The notes below the pieces were generated by a model. That model was given only the letters and a program-made list of their open reading frames with translations. It had not been told where the DNA came from and made no database searches. Source: Flaveria trinervia (Eukaryota; Streptophyta; Magnoliopsida; Asterales; Asteraceae). Taken from it: a stretch of DNA of 64,000 bases. Both the position numbers and the translations under genes were made by a program. The stretch lies in NCBI GenBank assembly GCA_025506515.1, contig CM046452.1, forward strand, positions 40,147,518 through 40,211,517, given 5' to 3'. Positions 12,490-23,402 of this stretch are shown here, in pieces; within the stretch, counting starts at the first letter, position 1; each line of letters begins with the position of its first letter.

Positions 12490-12619
12490 GGTCATGTCTG
12501 AGATGACCACATGTGTTTTCAAAAGATAAATGGGTCATGTCTGAGGTGACAATTGTTTAAAATATCACGTCTGAGGTGATCAAAGGTTTTCAGTTAAAAT
12601 GATCATGTCTGAGATGATC
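12490..12619 (+). repeat. Tandem array of four stem-loops with loop GTCTGAG
   Basis: Four imperfect palindromes share the 7-base centre GTCTGAG: 12490-12508 (stem GGTCAT/ATGACC), 12534-12550 (GTCAT/GTGAC, one T-G wobble), 12564-12580 (ATCAC/GTGAT), and 12601-12619 (GATCAT/ATGATC). Spacing is about 30-44 bp. The stems differ between units yet keep pairing, while the loop is constant. That suggests selection for a structure in RNA, or for a dyad-symmetric protein site in DNA. Element B has the same four units at 32137-32270. Confidence 0.72.
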
Positions 12620-12699
12620 AAGTGTTCGTAATGTTAAGTCAATAGTCTAAATAGTCTAAAAATCAATGTTCATGAAGTTAGAAAACTTTTAAAGAGTAT

Positions 12700-13560
12700 G
12701 ACCCATTCGCACGACTGGACCATGAGTATGGACCAGTCAGGCAACTGGACCATACCCATGCAATAAGCAGCCGAATGGACATGAGTATGACCATTCACCC
12801 GAATGGATTATCAAAATGTGCCATTCGTCCGATTGGAGAGTGCGACTGAGTCAGTCGACCGACTGAGCCTCAGTCGGCCGACTGAACTTCATTCGCCAGA
12901 ATGAACTGACCGAATGAGTCCAGTCGGCCGATTGAACGCAGAGTCAGTATATAAAGGGCCACAGTCGATCGCATTCTCCTCACCACTCCCAATCGCCCTT
13001 ATATCGCACATTGTACCGTTACGCTGCCCAAATATCTTTAGACCTCGATTATACACCCTTCTTGATCTTCTGACATGTGTTTGCATTTATACAGGTATAA
13101 TAAGATGAAATTAATACAAATCAGAAGAAATGGTACCTAATTAGGGATTTTCGATTGAAACAAGAACCGAATCATTGAATGACGTAATAACATACTGAAA
13201 CTAAGCAAAATGTTAAAACTAAGTCTAATAGGTCATTAGTTAAGAGATTGCAAGTCTAAAGAGCCATTAAACCACGTTTAATTTCATGACTTGGTCAAGA
13301 TTCGAACCTCAGTCGATTGAACAGTGGGTCATGCGATTGGTCGTCTAGATGAACTTCAATCGCACGATTGAGTCGGCCGAATGGGTCAATCGGCCGAATG
13401 TATCATGCGAATAATCTCAATCGGCCGACTGAACCAATCGCAGGCTCAGCCAATCGATTGAACTCATTCACATGTTCATTCACCTGAATGAGTCCAGTAG
13501 CATGATCGACAACCGACTGACCATAGTCACATGATTCATTTGCATGAATGAATCAGAATG
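12700..13560 (+). repeat. Two clusters of CAGTCG..CGACTG palindromes
   Basis: Clusters at 12700-12945 and 13310-13560 flank a non-repeated piece. The clearest units are the perfect palindrome CAGTCGGCCGACTG at 12871-12884 and CAGTCGACCGACTG at 12852-12865. Related ATTCGCATGAAT-type units are interspersed. These words are shared with the LTR and leader of the same element. Confidence 0.65.
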
Positions 13561-13604
13561 AATTCAAACAAGATACTTGGAACTGATTTGTGTTATGTGA
13601 GTAT

Positions 13605-13635
13605 CTAATGATTATGTGTCTTGTGTTTCAGATTG
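13605..13635 (+). promoter_or_regulatory. Candidate splice branch point and acceptor just before aORF
   Basis: CTAAT (13605-13609) is followed by a T/G-rich tract and TTTCAG ending at 13631, five bases before the aORF ATG at 13636. The branch-like A lies 23 nt from the AG. Element B has the same arrangement at 22983-23009. The pattern fits a plant 3' splice site that would place the aORF at the start of a spliced subgenomic RNA. No donor is identified. Confidence 0.42.
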
Positions 13636-16600
13636 ATGGCTGCTAGATGGTCCATCAACCCTAAGCACAACATATGTGCGCATCTGGATCATACTACTCG
13701 GAATGGCGCCGAGTTTACAGAGATCATCGCTTTTTTGAGGAGATCAAAGGTCCATAAAGCATCTCCACCCCATGCACTCCCTATAGGTCTTTACATCATG
13801 GCTCTGGGAGAATGCTTCTGTGACCGATCACGTAAGCCGTATAGCATAAGGAGCTCTATCTGTGGCATGGATATTGAGATTACCGCGCTGATATACAGAG
13901 AGTACATGAGCTGGGGGATGATACTGATCACCCCACCAGACTTCACCCACTTATGGTGAGAGTATGTTTCCTGAGGTTCAAGTACGCTGGGGACATCAAC
14001 TCAGGTGTGCTCAACAAGAGCAACTTGTTCCCCCAGTACAAGTACTTAGCACATGTGATTCTGAAGTGCATTGCGTCCCGGAGGGTTGGTTTGATGATCT
14101 TTCAGACCAGATTCGAATGAATGCTGTGGCACTAGTACTGAACCACACCTTTTAGTTTCTCGAGCATGATCTTTTTCTTATCTTGTGGAGAACCTGGAGG
14201 CAAAAGGTAAGGAAGGTTTTTGTATGTACCCCAGATTCTTGCAGCTGATCTTCAATGAGAAGTTGACATCCCTACCAAGGAGCGCCACGATGCGGTGGCA
14301 TTAGAGATCATGGACGATACACTCTGGGTCGTATGAGAGTCAACTGGGGTAAGCAGGTAAAGCCCCAGGTAAAGAGACTGATAGGCCCTGGCTACGGAGA
14401 GTTATGTGGCACCAGGAAGACGTCAGTGGCGTCACATAGACAGCGACTCACGTGATGACCAGCTACAGCTCCCAGAGCATGACTTTGATGATGATGACAG
14501 GGGGATGCTGGAGATACCTTGCCTACTCAACCAAGGGCCCCACTACTGATAGTACATGTCAGGCATCTGCCCCCACTGGAGATGTAGCAGAGTCTGCTGA
14601 GTTCCCACCAGGTTTTGTACCTGGTGAGGAAGGAAACGAGTCCGATGAGGAGCCGCTTACTCAGACTGTGGGAAGCAAAGTCGTTCCCACCGAACAAGGG
14701 CTCCGGCGGTTGGTGAACACCCAGGTGGATCGGAGAGACTGTTGCTGACCCTACTTATGCTCCCGATCCGCCAAGTCGTGTTTCTAGGGGAGCATCCACC
14801 TCGACAGGGTCGAGGAAGAAGAGATGGCTCAGCCCCATGGGATAAGAAAAAGAAGAGACGGCTCACCTTCATCACCACCACAGCACCCACTACATCTACT
14901 ATACCACCCACTACCTCTACCATACCACCCACTACCTCAGGCACCACCATAACCACCTCTACAGCCACAGCCACCACCACGACCACCTCCACAGCAACCG
15001 CTAACATTCCCACACCCCCTACCACTATCACCACACACCACCACCACTCCATATATCCCATCCACCACCATATCATTCACACCTACATCACCACCACTAT
15101 CATCTAGACCTAACCCAATCTTCCCCACTACTACCACTAGCCACCAAGCCGGGCCATCATCACATCCCACCCACCTATATAGATCATCTCTACCTCCCAT
15201 TGGGTAAAGAACAGCTATCCGCTGAACCGTATGGTGATGCACCTGTTAGCAGCCAATGACGAGAAACTGCGCAGATTCGTCAGTGGCAGATCTCACAGCT
15301 GCATTGTCCCAACAGATCTCTCAGCAGGCTCAGCTGATTAAGCAGCAGGCACAACAAATGGCTGCTCAGAGCGAAGAGATTGCCCTACTCCAAGAGCATA
15401 GAGTCATATCAGCAAAGAAGATTGAGGAGTTGAGGATGCTAAAAATCTTTCATGCTCAAGCTCAAAGGAACTAAAGATGAGCCTCTGAAGATATAGGAAG
15501 GATATGGTGATGGGTGTAGATGATGATGAGATGACGATGAAGAGAGTGATGATATGAAGGGGATGAGGAAGAAAGGACAGAGGACATGCAGGAGGGATGA
15601 TGATGAAGGAGGAGATGCAGTTGCATCTGCCTCAGCTCAGGGTCAAGAAAGAAGATCAAGAGAAATCAGACCACGAGCTTCTCTTCTGCTTCTGCCTCAC
15701 CAACTGATGATCCAACGATTCAAGATAAAAGTAATGATTAGATGATTATGTAGTTCATAGATTTTGTACTTGAATCATGTATTAAACTTATGTATTTGAT
15801 GTTTATATTAAGATTAATGTATTCTGTCTTCATTATTAACTATTTTGCTGTGTTACATGTTACAACAAGCAGATCCAAACTTTCAAAGGACGATTTGATG
15901 TTGCTCCCCTTCAGCAGATCAAGTCTCAATTGACTATGATTCTTGATCTACAAGGATCGTCAGGATATATCTGTGAACTATACCCCTGAAGAAGGTAAAT
16001 ATTCATGATCTTTCAAATGAGCAACTGGCTGAAATGTTCAAGCTGAACCAGATAAGATCATGAAGGATGCTCCAACTTTTGAGTCTACCAGTGAAGAAGA
16101 GCTAAATGATATTGATGAGATAGAGATAGAAGACAGCAAGCAAAGCACTATCCTCAGTACGCTGACAACGAGGGAAATGTGGTCCCCAATCTGGGTGAAT
16201 CCCTAGTCAGTGATACATTGAGGTATTGGATCAGATGGAGCAGGAGTCTGAGAAGATTGAAGGAAAATCCCAAGCTCAAATCTGATGTTGATATTAGAAA
16301 GGCAGAATGGGCTACTTGTTTCGAAGAAATCCGAGCCCAACCGCAGCTCCTAAACAAAATTTCTACACCAAACTCTACAGAGTGAAAACATCATAAGGTT
16401 GTCAGGCAGGATTATTGCGTGGTCACATTTCGAGGATCTAAATGTTTATGCAATAAAGAGGGAAAAGGGCATAGAGTACTTTAGATTTCCACATGATCTA
16501 AGACTCTACCTGGTTTTGAGCTCAACCAGCTGGCTAGATTGAAGTTACTATATGCTGACCCAAGAAGATGTCAGGCTGGTTTGAGGCTAGCCTAAATAAA

Positions 16601-17056
16601 GAGTACCACACCAGGTGGGTCCAACTTCAAACCTCAACAACTACAACGTATATCAGACAATCTGTAGTTAACTCCATCACTAGTAAGCCCAAGATATGCT
16701 GAAGTGGAGTCCCCCAAGAACAATGTCTAGAATCCCTCTCAGGGAAATGCCACGGGACTTCACTCCACACTTTAGTGGTGTACTATGATTGGAGAACGGG
16801 AGGCAGTCATAGTTCTAAATAAAGAGGGACAATGGATACCATCAAGGGTTTGACCCAATGTGGCTCACTAACTTGTATGATAATAATGTCTACACATTAT
16901 ACAAGTGGCCACTATTCTATGACCCGCAAGATATTGTACACGCACTCCAATTCCAAATGTCATAAGACTCTGCTTGGGTTCGAGATACATGCAGGAGTCA
17001 CAAGAGAGGAAACGTACAAAAAGTATGAAGAGGTGATGCAGAAGGTAAGACATTAG
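13636..17056 (+). pseudogene. Element A extra ORF (aORF), broken
   Basis: ATG at 13636 follows the candidate splice acceptor and opens an MAA.RWSINPKHNICAHLD-like start, which matches the B copy. Parts in order are an N-terminal globular region (13636-14290, with FTEIIAFLRRS and a YP/PRFLQ-type motif near 14225), an acidic segment, and a long Thr/Pro/His-rich linker (14860-15120). Then come a Gln/Glu coiled coil (15256-15450), an acidic Asp/Glu run, and a C-terminal domain (16230-17056) ending at TAG 17054. The family resembles proteins annotated as putative plant transposon proteins in Asteraceae; its role is unknown. Frameshifts and stops are frequent (near 13955, 14155, 14745, 16385, 16600). 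Confidence 0.72.
15731..15872 (+). other. Candidate intron inside aORF
   Basis: The coiled-coil/acidic exon would hit a stop at 15738-15740, but GT at 15731 and AG at 15871-15872 bracket 142 bp of T-rich, AT-rich DNA. Coding similarity to element B resumes at ATCCAAAC. In B the matching interval keeps the frame open across the junction. Donor and acceptor are weak, so a simple stop plus decay is the alternative. Confidence 0.32.
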
Positions 17057-17070
17057 ATAGATCTAGGTCC

Positions 17071-17080
17071 AAGGGGAGTT
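17071..17080 (+). other. Element A polypurine tract
   Basis: AAGGGGAGTT abuts the TG of the 3' LTR. Purine tracts at this place prime plus-strand DNA synthesis. The same tract in reverse sits beside the B LTR at 19531. Confidence 0.85.
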
Positions 17081-17785
17081 TGTTGATACATATATGTACC
17101 TAGATCCTGATCTGAATGTAATATGTCTTACACTTATGTAACCATTGGGTACTTAATGAAATACAAAATATTTGGTTTTGTTTATAATATTTAATATTTC
17201 ATTAATGAGTTGATATTAAATTGGTTATATAGGCCTGCGATTGTTTGAATTGATACACATAATGTTATACTAATGAATACATTCAAACTTATCAAAATGA
17301 AGTTCTCATGCGAATGGCTCATGAGGATGGACCATACGCATGAACAACTTCAGAAGAATGACTAAGTCGCACGACTGAACCAGAAGACTGGATCAGTCGT
17401 ATGATTGTACATGGGATTGGCTCAGTCGCACGACTGAACACTCAGTCGTGCGAATGGATCAACCGCATGGCTAAATCGCACGAATGAACCATGCTAATGG
17501 TTCAGTCGTACGAATGAGCAATCCTAACCGATAAATATCACTTAATTCGTGAAAAAAAGAGAGATTGATTCCTATTCGACTCCAGACATACCCTAGCCAT
17601 CCAGAAGCCTCCAAGTTCATGGAACATTGCTCTCCATTCCCAATCGATTCTTTACGTTAGATTTAATATCTTATTTTTTCTAACGTGCGTTCTCACTGAT
17701 TGGATCGCCATCAATAGGATTCCACACTATTTGCTTTGGTTTACATGTTAACCGTTGGTATTTTGTTTAAATAAAGATCCTAACA
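17081..17785 (+). repeat. Element A 3' LTR
   Basis: A 705-bp direct repeat of the 5' LTR with the same TGTTGAT and CCTAACA ends. It has the same palindrome cluster (about 17330-17520) but an altered TATA box. Small indels and substitutions against the 5' LTR are scattered throughout. Confidence 0.9.
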
Positions 17786-18779
17786 ATACTCGTTATCAAA
17801 TTACAAAATACTTGTTGCATTACATCACAAAAGCATTATAAAAATGGATGTCATCCAAAAAGAGCAAAGTATCGCACCGGCCATCCTCAGCAACCTTTAC
17901 CTGCCACTGGAAAATACATGAAAAACCATGTTGCTAAGTGAGTTCTAGTTTTATAAAAACATTATATTACCTTTCATTTGTTAAAACATTTGCTTACTAT
18001 CACACGTAATCACACGTCATACATACATCGAGGTAATAATTATTTCTTATCATCGTTCGTTTCGTACATTTTGCACGTTTCGTACTTATCGCACTTTTCG
18101 TACTTTATTATCTTTTACATGTATCTATGTCCCGTACTTACCCCCCTCTTGAGCACAAGCTATATCATCTAGGGTTAAGCAACAAGGACCCCATATCACA
18201 CATATCAACAGTATGGAGTAGTCACATAGACTAACTTCCCCTATATGTAACCCTTAAGGGTTAGCCAAGATCGCACACTATAAACACATAGTTGAGCTAA
18301 CAACTCTCAGTGAGTTGTGATCCTCCTTCATTTCCTAGCAAGACTTTTCATTCCTTCAATATGTTCAACTATCATTATCTTAAATCTTTCACTTGGTTAA
18401 GATAATACTTTACGTTCAATAACAATATCACACCACGTAAAGTCACATCATCATACGTAATAGGGAACATAACAAAACATAACATGCAATCATACATAAT
18501 CATCATACATCATCAATCACACATCATCATACACAGGCATCGATCAAACATCACCCATCATATCATCTACGAACTCAAAGTCAACTTATATTGCCCCCGG
18601 GAACGTCCCAAGTCAAGCCTACATTTAACATTTTTCCCAAAAATCAGAACATATTCTAAGTCTTAGCGCATGAACACTATGCAGGCGCATGAGCACTATA
18701 CAGGCGCATGGCCATTTAGACACAAGAGGAACACTTAGGCATATGGGGAACTTTCAGGTGCATGAGCACAATTGGGGTG
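17786..18779. other. Unassigned AT-rich spacer between elements A and B
   Basis: There is no convincing ORF. The sequence holds TTTCGTAC words (18058-18105), CATCATA-type simple repeats (18450-18540), and three GGCGCATG(A/G) words (18665-18715). The style recalls non-coding parts of large LTR retrotransposons (possibly a Ty3/gypsy LTR), but I see no TG..CA ends, PBS or PPT that would prove it. It is the unique loop between the inverted A and B copies. Confidence 0.4.
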
Positions 18780-19530
18780 TGTTAGGACCTCGTATTCGAC
18801 GAAATACCGAATGATTAACGTGTAAACCAAACCAATAGTGCGGAATCCTATTTGATTTTCGATCCAATCAGTGAGAACGCACGTAGAATCAATAAAGTAT
18901 TGAATCTAATGTTAAGAATCGATTGGGAATCAATCTACTGCGTTCTATGAACTTGGAGTATCAACTTGGAGGTTTCTGGACGGCTAGGGTACGTCTGGAG
19001 TCAAAATCGAATATATCTCCAATTTTTCCATGAATTGGGTTGTATTTATAGGTTAGTATTGTTCACTCCTGCGACTGAATCACTAGTATGGTTCAGTCGT
19101 GGGATTGAACCATGCGGTTGATTCATCCGCATGACTGAGTGTTCAGTCGTCCGACTGAGTGTTCAGTCGTGCGACTGAGCCAATCTTATGTTACAATCAT
19201 ACGACTGATCCACTCTCCTGGTTCAGTCGTGCGACTGAGTCATTTGTATGAAGTTATTCATGCGTATGGTCCATTCGCATGGGCCATTCATATGAGAACT
19301 TCATTTTGTTAAGTTTGACTGTATTAATTAATATAACATTATGTGTAACCATTCAAACAACCACAAACCTATTTAACCAATTTAACATCGACTCATTAAT
19401 GAAATATTAAACATTATAAATAACAAACAATCAATATCATTTCATTAATCATTCCAAACATTATATCAGAATCAGACAAACAAGATCTATTACACTCATA
19501 TCATGATCTAGGAACATACATGTATCAACA
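18780..19530 (-). repeat. Element B 3' LTR
   Basis: The 751-bp LTR runs from TGTTAGGACC to GTATCAACA on the plus strand and is the reverse complement of the element A LTRs. It keeps the palindrome cluster (about 19065-19290) and a TATA box (19043-19051 on the complement). It is bounded internally by the PPT. The left flank is GGGTG; the partner TSD lies outside the window. Confidence 0.9.
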
Positions 19531-19541
19531 AACTCCCCCTT
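19531..19541 (-). other. Element B polypurine tract
   Basis: The complement reads AAGGGGGAGTT, immediately next to the 3' LTR, as in element A. It confirms the minus orientation. Confidence 0.82.
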
Positions 19542-19555
19542 GGACCTAGATCTCT

Positions 19556-22500
19556 CTAATATCTTGTTTTCTTTATTACCTCCTTATACTTCTTGTACTT
19601 ATCCACTTTTGTGACTCCTGCATGAATCTCAAATGCAAAACAGAGTCTTATGACATTCTGGAACTGGAGGGCTTGTACTATATCTTGCGTATCATAGAAC
19701 AGTGGCCACTTGTATAGAGTGTAAACATCATTAGCTGACAAGTTGGTAAGCCACATTGGGTCAAATACCCTGATAGTATCCATTTGGCCCTCTTTGTTTA
19801 GGACTATGACCGCTTCTCCTGTCCTCCAATCGTAGTACCACCACTTAAAGTGTGGAGTGAAGTCCTGTGGCATTTCCCTGAGTGGGATTCTTGACATCAT
19901 GTGCAAAGGACTCCACCTCAACACTATCTTTGGCTTTCCATTAATGGCATCAACTTCAGACCTTCTAATGTACCTTATAGGCTGTTGGGGTCTGAAGTTA
20001 ACCCACCTGGTGTGGTACTCCTTCCTTAGGGCAGCCTCAAACCAGCCTGACATTTTTCTCGGGTCAGCATACAACAGCTTCAGTTTGGCCAGCTGGTTGA
20101 GCTCAAAACCTGGTAGAGTCTTTAGATCATGTGGAAATCTAAAGTACTCTATGCCCTTCTCTCTTTTAACTGCATAGACATTAAGGTCCTCAAAATATGC
20201 CCATGCTATAATCCTGCCTGACACATTATGATGTTTCTTGACTCTGTAGAGTTTGGTGTAGGCGTCCTGTTTAGGTGCATCACATTGGGCTCTAACTTCT
20301 TCCAAACAGGAAACCCACTCAGCCTTTTGGATATCAACATCATCATTTGAGGCTTGTGCCATTCCCTCTGTCTTCTCTGACTACTGCTCCATTTTGTCTA
20401 ACACCTCAAACGTATCACTGACAAGGGATTCACCAGATTGGGGACCACATTTCCCTTATTGTCAGCATACCGAGGGTAGTGCTCTGCAGTGACATCTTAT
20501 ATCTCTATTTCATTAATCTTGTTGAGCTCTTCGTCACTTGTTGAGTCGCACGTTGGAGCATCCTTTACAATCTCATCAGGATTTAGCTTGAAGATCTCAA
20601 CTAGTTGCTCATTTGATAGATCGTGAATTATTTCCCCTTCTTTAGGGGTATAACTCATGATCTTCTGACGATCCCATGCAGATCAAGAATCATAGTTAGC
20701 TGAGTCTTGATCTGCTGAAGGGGAGCAACATCAAACTCATCCCTCTGATAGTTTGGATCTTTTTGATTTAAACATGTAGCACATCAACCATTAGTCAATA
20801 ATCAAAACAGAAATACATTAATCTTAATATAACCATTAAATACATAAGTTTAAATACATGATTCAAATACAAAAGTAATCAAATACATAGACACCTAATC
20901 ATTACTTTTGTCTTGGATCGCTGGGTCATCACTTGGTGGAGCAGAGGATGAAGCTTGCTGGTCTTGATTCTTCTTAGACCTCCTTTCTTGACCTTGAGCA
21001 GAGGTAGATGCAGCTGCATCCCCTCCTTCTTCATCATCATCCTCATTCCTCTCCTCTATCCTCTCGTCCTCAATCCCCTCATCATCCTCATCTTCATCAT
21101 CATCATCATCACCATCATCACCATCTCCCTCTTTAATCTTCAGAGGCTCATCTTTAGATCCCTTAAGTTTGAGCATGATGGTCTTCTTAGCATTCTCCAA
21201 CTCCTCAATTTTCTTAGCAGAAGTGGCTCTATGCTCTTGGAGTTGGGCGACCTCGTGGCTCTGAGCAGCCATTTGCTGGGCCTGCTCCTCGATCAGCCGA
21301 GCCTGCTCCAAGATCTGGTGTGACTGCGTTGCAGTGAGATCTGCAAGCGGTCAGATCTGAGCAGTCTTCTCTTCATCAGCAGCTAACAGTCACATCACCA
21401 TACGGTTTAGCGCTGAAAGCTGGTCCTCTACCCCAAATTGAGGTAGATGAGATCCATATATATGTGCGGGATGAGATGAGGGTCCTGCTTGGTGGCTAGT
21501 GGTGGTGCTGGTGGCTGTGGTGAAGATAGGGTTGGGTCTGTGAGATAGTGGAGGTGATGTAGGAGTGAAAGATATGGTGGTGGTTGGCATATGTATAGTG
21601 GTGGGAGGTGTGGTAGTGGTAGTGGTAGCTGTGGTGGCTGTGGTGGTGGATGGTGTGGCTGTAGAAGTGGTAGTGGTAGTGGTAGCTCTGGTGGCTGTGG
21701 TGGTGGATGGTGTGGCTGTAGAAGTGGTAGTGGTGATGGTAGATGTAGTGGTTATGGTGGAGACGAAAGTGATTCTTCTCCTCTTCTTCTTCTGGCCGTG
21801 GGGCTGAGCCATCCGTTTCTTCCTCGATCCAGTCGAGGTGGATGCTCCCTAGAACACGGCTAGCAGACTCAGGAGCATTGCTGGGATCTGCAGTCGTCTC
21901 TCCCGAATCCCTAGGGCGTTCACCAACCGCCCTGAGTCCATACTCTATGGGAACAACCTTGCTTCCCAGAGTCTTAGTCAATGGCTCCTCGTCTAACTCT
22001 TCTTTCTCCTCACCAGGTATAAAGTCCTGGTGGAACCCGGCTGACTCAGCTATGTCTCCCATGGGGGCAGATATTGGAGGTATAACATTTGTAGCTACGC
22101 CCCTCGGTGGAATGGGCATGTCATCTCTAGCATCCCCACCGTTATCATCATCAGAGTCATCGGTGGGTAGAGCAATCTGCTCAACATCAGAATCACTGTC
22201 GTCGTGACGCCACTTGCGTCTACCTGGCGCCACATATCTTTCATTGGCCAGATGGCCGATCAACCTCTCTACCTGGGGCTTTACCTGCTTGCCCCGATAC
22301 ACTCTCATGCGAGCAACCGCATCATGTCTCTCCTTGGGAAGTAATGGCAACTTCTCGTTGAAGATCAGCTGCAGAAATCTGGGGTACATACAAAAACTCT
22401 CCTTCCCTTGGCCTCCAGATTCTCCACCAGATACGAGAAGATCATGCTCCAGAAGCTGAAGGGGTGGTTCAGCACGATTGCCATATAGGCATTCTGAATC

Positions 22501-22978
22501 TGGTCTGACAGGTCATCAAACCCACCCCTTCGAGAAGCAATACACTTCAGGATCACATGCGCCAAGTATTTATACTGAGGACACAGGTTGCTCTTGTTGA
22601 GCACACCTGAGTTGATGTCCCCAGCGTACTTAATCCTGAGGAAGCAACCTCTTACTGTAAATGGATGTAGTCTGGTGGGGTGATCAGTATCGTCCCCAAA
22701 ATCAAGTACTCTCTAGATGTCAGCTACTGTAATCTCAATATGATGACCATGAATGGAGCTTCGTATGCTGTAAGGCTCACGGGAACGATCTACAGAGGCA
22801 TTCTCCCAGAAAGCCTGATGTAATGACCTGTAAGGAGTACACGGTGTGGATATGGCTTTATGTATCCGAGAGCGTCGAAGGAATGCAATAATCTCTATAA
22901 ACCCGCCCCATTCCGAGTCGTATGGTCCAAATGAGCACATATATTGTGCTTTGGATTGATGGATCACCTATCAGCCAT
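19556..22978 (-). pseudogene. Element B extra ORF (aORF), best-preserved copy of this family
   Basis: Start ATG at 22978 lies just after the candidate splice acceptor. The N-terminal region (22978-22365) includes INPKHNICAHLD-like, FIEIIAFLRRSRIHKAI and FDDLSDQI stretches. A MYPRFLQLIF motif begins at 22389. Then come a basic/acidic linker with Asp/Ser runs (22220-22100), a Thr- or His-rich low-complexity linker (21780-21500, frame uncertain), and a Gln-rich coiled coil with an acidic run (21311-20895). The C-terminal domain is open for 268 codons (20362-19556) and is rich in Trp and aromatics (KWWYYDWRTG). The role is unknown. Frame breaks lie near 22700, 21480, 20690, 20500 and 20370. Confidence 0.78.
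20759..20905 (-). other. Candidate intron inside element B aORF
   Basis: The sense strand has GT at 20905-20904 and AG at 20760-20759, a T-rich interior, and a GACTAATGG branch-like word about 37 nt from the AG. Joining these ends keeps the reading frame open into the NPNYQRDEF-type continuation, whereas unspliced RNA meets a stop at 20895. The acceptor context (AAAAAG) is poor; the A copy has CAG there. Confidence 0.35.
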
Positions 22979-22981
22979 TTA

Positions 22982-23009
22982 TCTGAAACACAAGACACAA
23001 AACCATTAG
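22982..23009 (-). promoter_or_regulatory. Candidate splice branch point and acceptor before element B aORF
   Basis: On the complement, CTAAT (23009-23005), a TTTTGTGTCTTGTG tract and TTTCAG (AG at 22984-22983) precede the ATG at 22978 by a few bases. This is the same layout as element A, although surrounding bases differ. Confidence 0.42.
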
Positions 23010-23402
23010 TAAGTCATACATCAAACTTCAGTTCAAAGTGTATAGTTTAAATTCAATCTGATTCATTCGTACGAATGAATCATGCGACTGAAGTCAGTCG
23101 GATGAATGAGACAAGCGACTTAGTTCAATATGTTGGCTGAGTCTATGATTGGCTCAGTCGGCCAATTGAGTTTATTCGCATGATACATTCGGCCGATTGA
23201 CCCATTCGGCAACCTCAATCGTGCGACTGAAGTTCACCCAGACGACCAATCGCATGACCCACTATTCAATCGACTGAGGTTCGAGTCTTGATCAATTCAT
23301 GAAATTAAACGTGGTTTAATGGCTCTCTAGACTCGGAATCTCTTAACTAATTACCTATTAGACTTAGTTTTAACATGTTGCTTAGTTTCAGTTGGTTATT
23401 AG
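23010..23402 (-). repeat. Element B spacer part 1 with CAGTCG-type palindromes
   Basis: Corresponds to 13250-13600 of element A. Palindromic words such as TTCGTACGAA (23067-23076) and CAGTCGG repeat through 23060-23290. The last five bases, ATTAG (23398-23402), are one copy of the N target-site duplication. Confidence 0.62.

Larger units (their letters stand above)
11056..13604 (+). other. Element A pol-aORF spacer, non-coding
   Basis: This 2.5-kb stretch has no credible ORF but much structure: an (AAT)n run, a ~37-bp direct repeat, a four-hairpin array (12490-12619), and two clusters of CAGTCG-type palindromes (12700-12945 and 13310-13560). The same order, reversed, is kept in element B, where N is inserted into it. 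Similarity of the two copies across kilobases suggests that the spacer belongs to the family rather than being random decay. Confidence 0.65.
4369..17785 (+). mobile_element. Element A: full-length Ty1/copia SIRE-type retrotransposon with aORF
   Basis: Two directly repeated LTRs (4369-5081 and 17081-17785) begin TGTTGAT and end CCTAACA. They enclose a PBS, gag, PR, INT, RT and RNase H in the copia order (INT before RT), a long spacer, an extra ORF, and a PPT. The 13.4-kb length and the aORF between pol and the 3' LTR fit the SIRE clade, as do RT/RH motifs such as the intact GSLMYLTASR in the same segment of B. Every coding part is broken by stops or frameshifts, so it is non-autonomous. The two LTRs differ at many visible positions and the TSD is decayed, suggesting an old insertion. 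Confidence 0.9.

Noticed and set aside
14657..15242. Minus-strand Val/Gly-rich ORFs
   Set aside because: Shadow of the Thr/Pro-rich linker of the element A aORF.
17978..18666. Short ORFs in the A-B spacer as host peptides
   Set aside because: Low-complexity His/Ile/Tyr content follows simple CATCATA repeats, with no recognisable motif.
21565..21863. Plus-strand Val- and Gly-rich ORFs
   Set aside because: Shadow of the Thr/His-rich low-complexity linker of the element B aORF on the minus strand.
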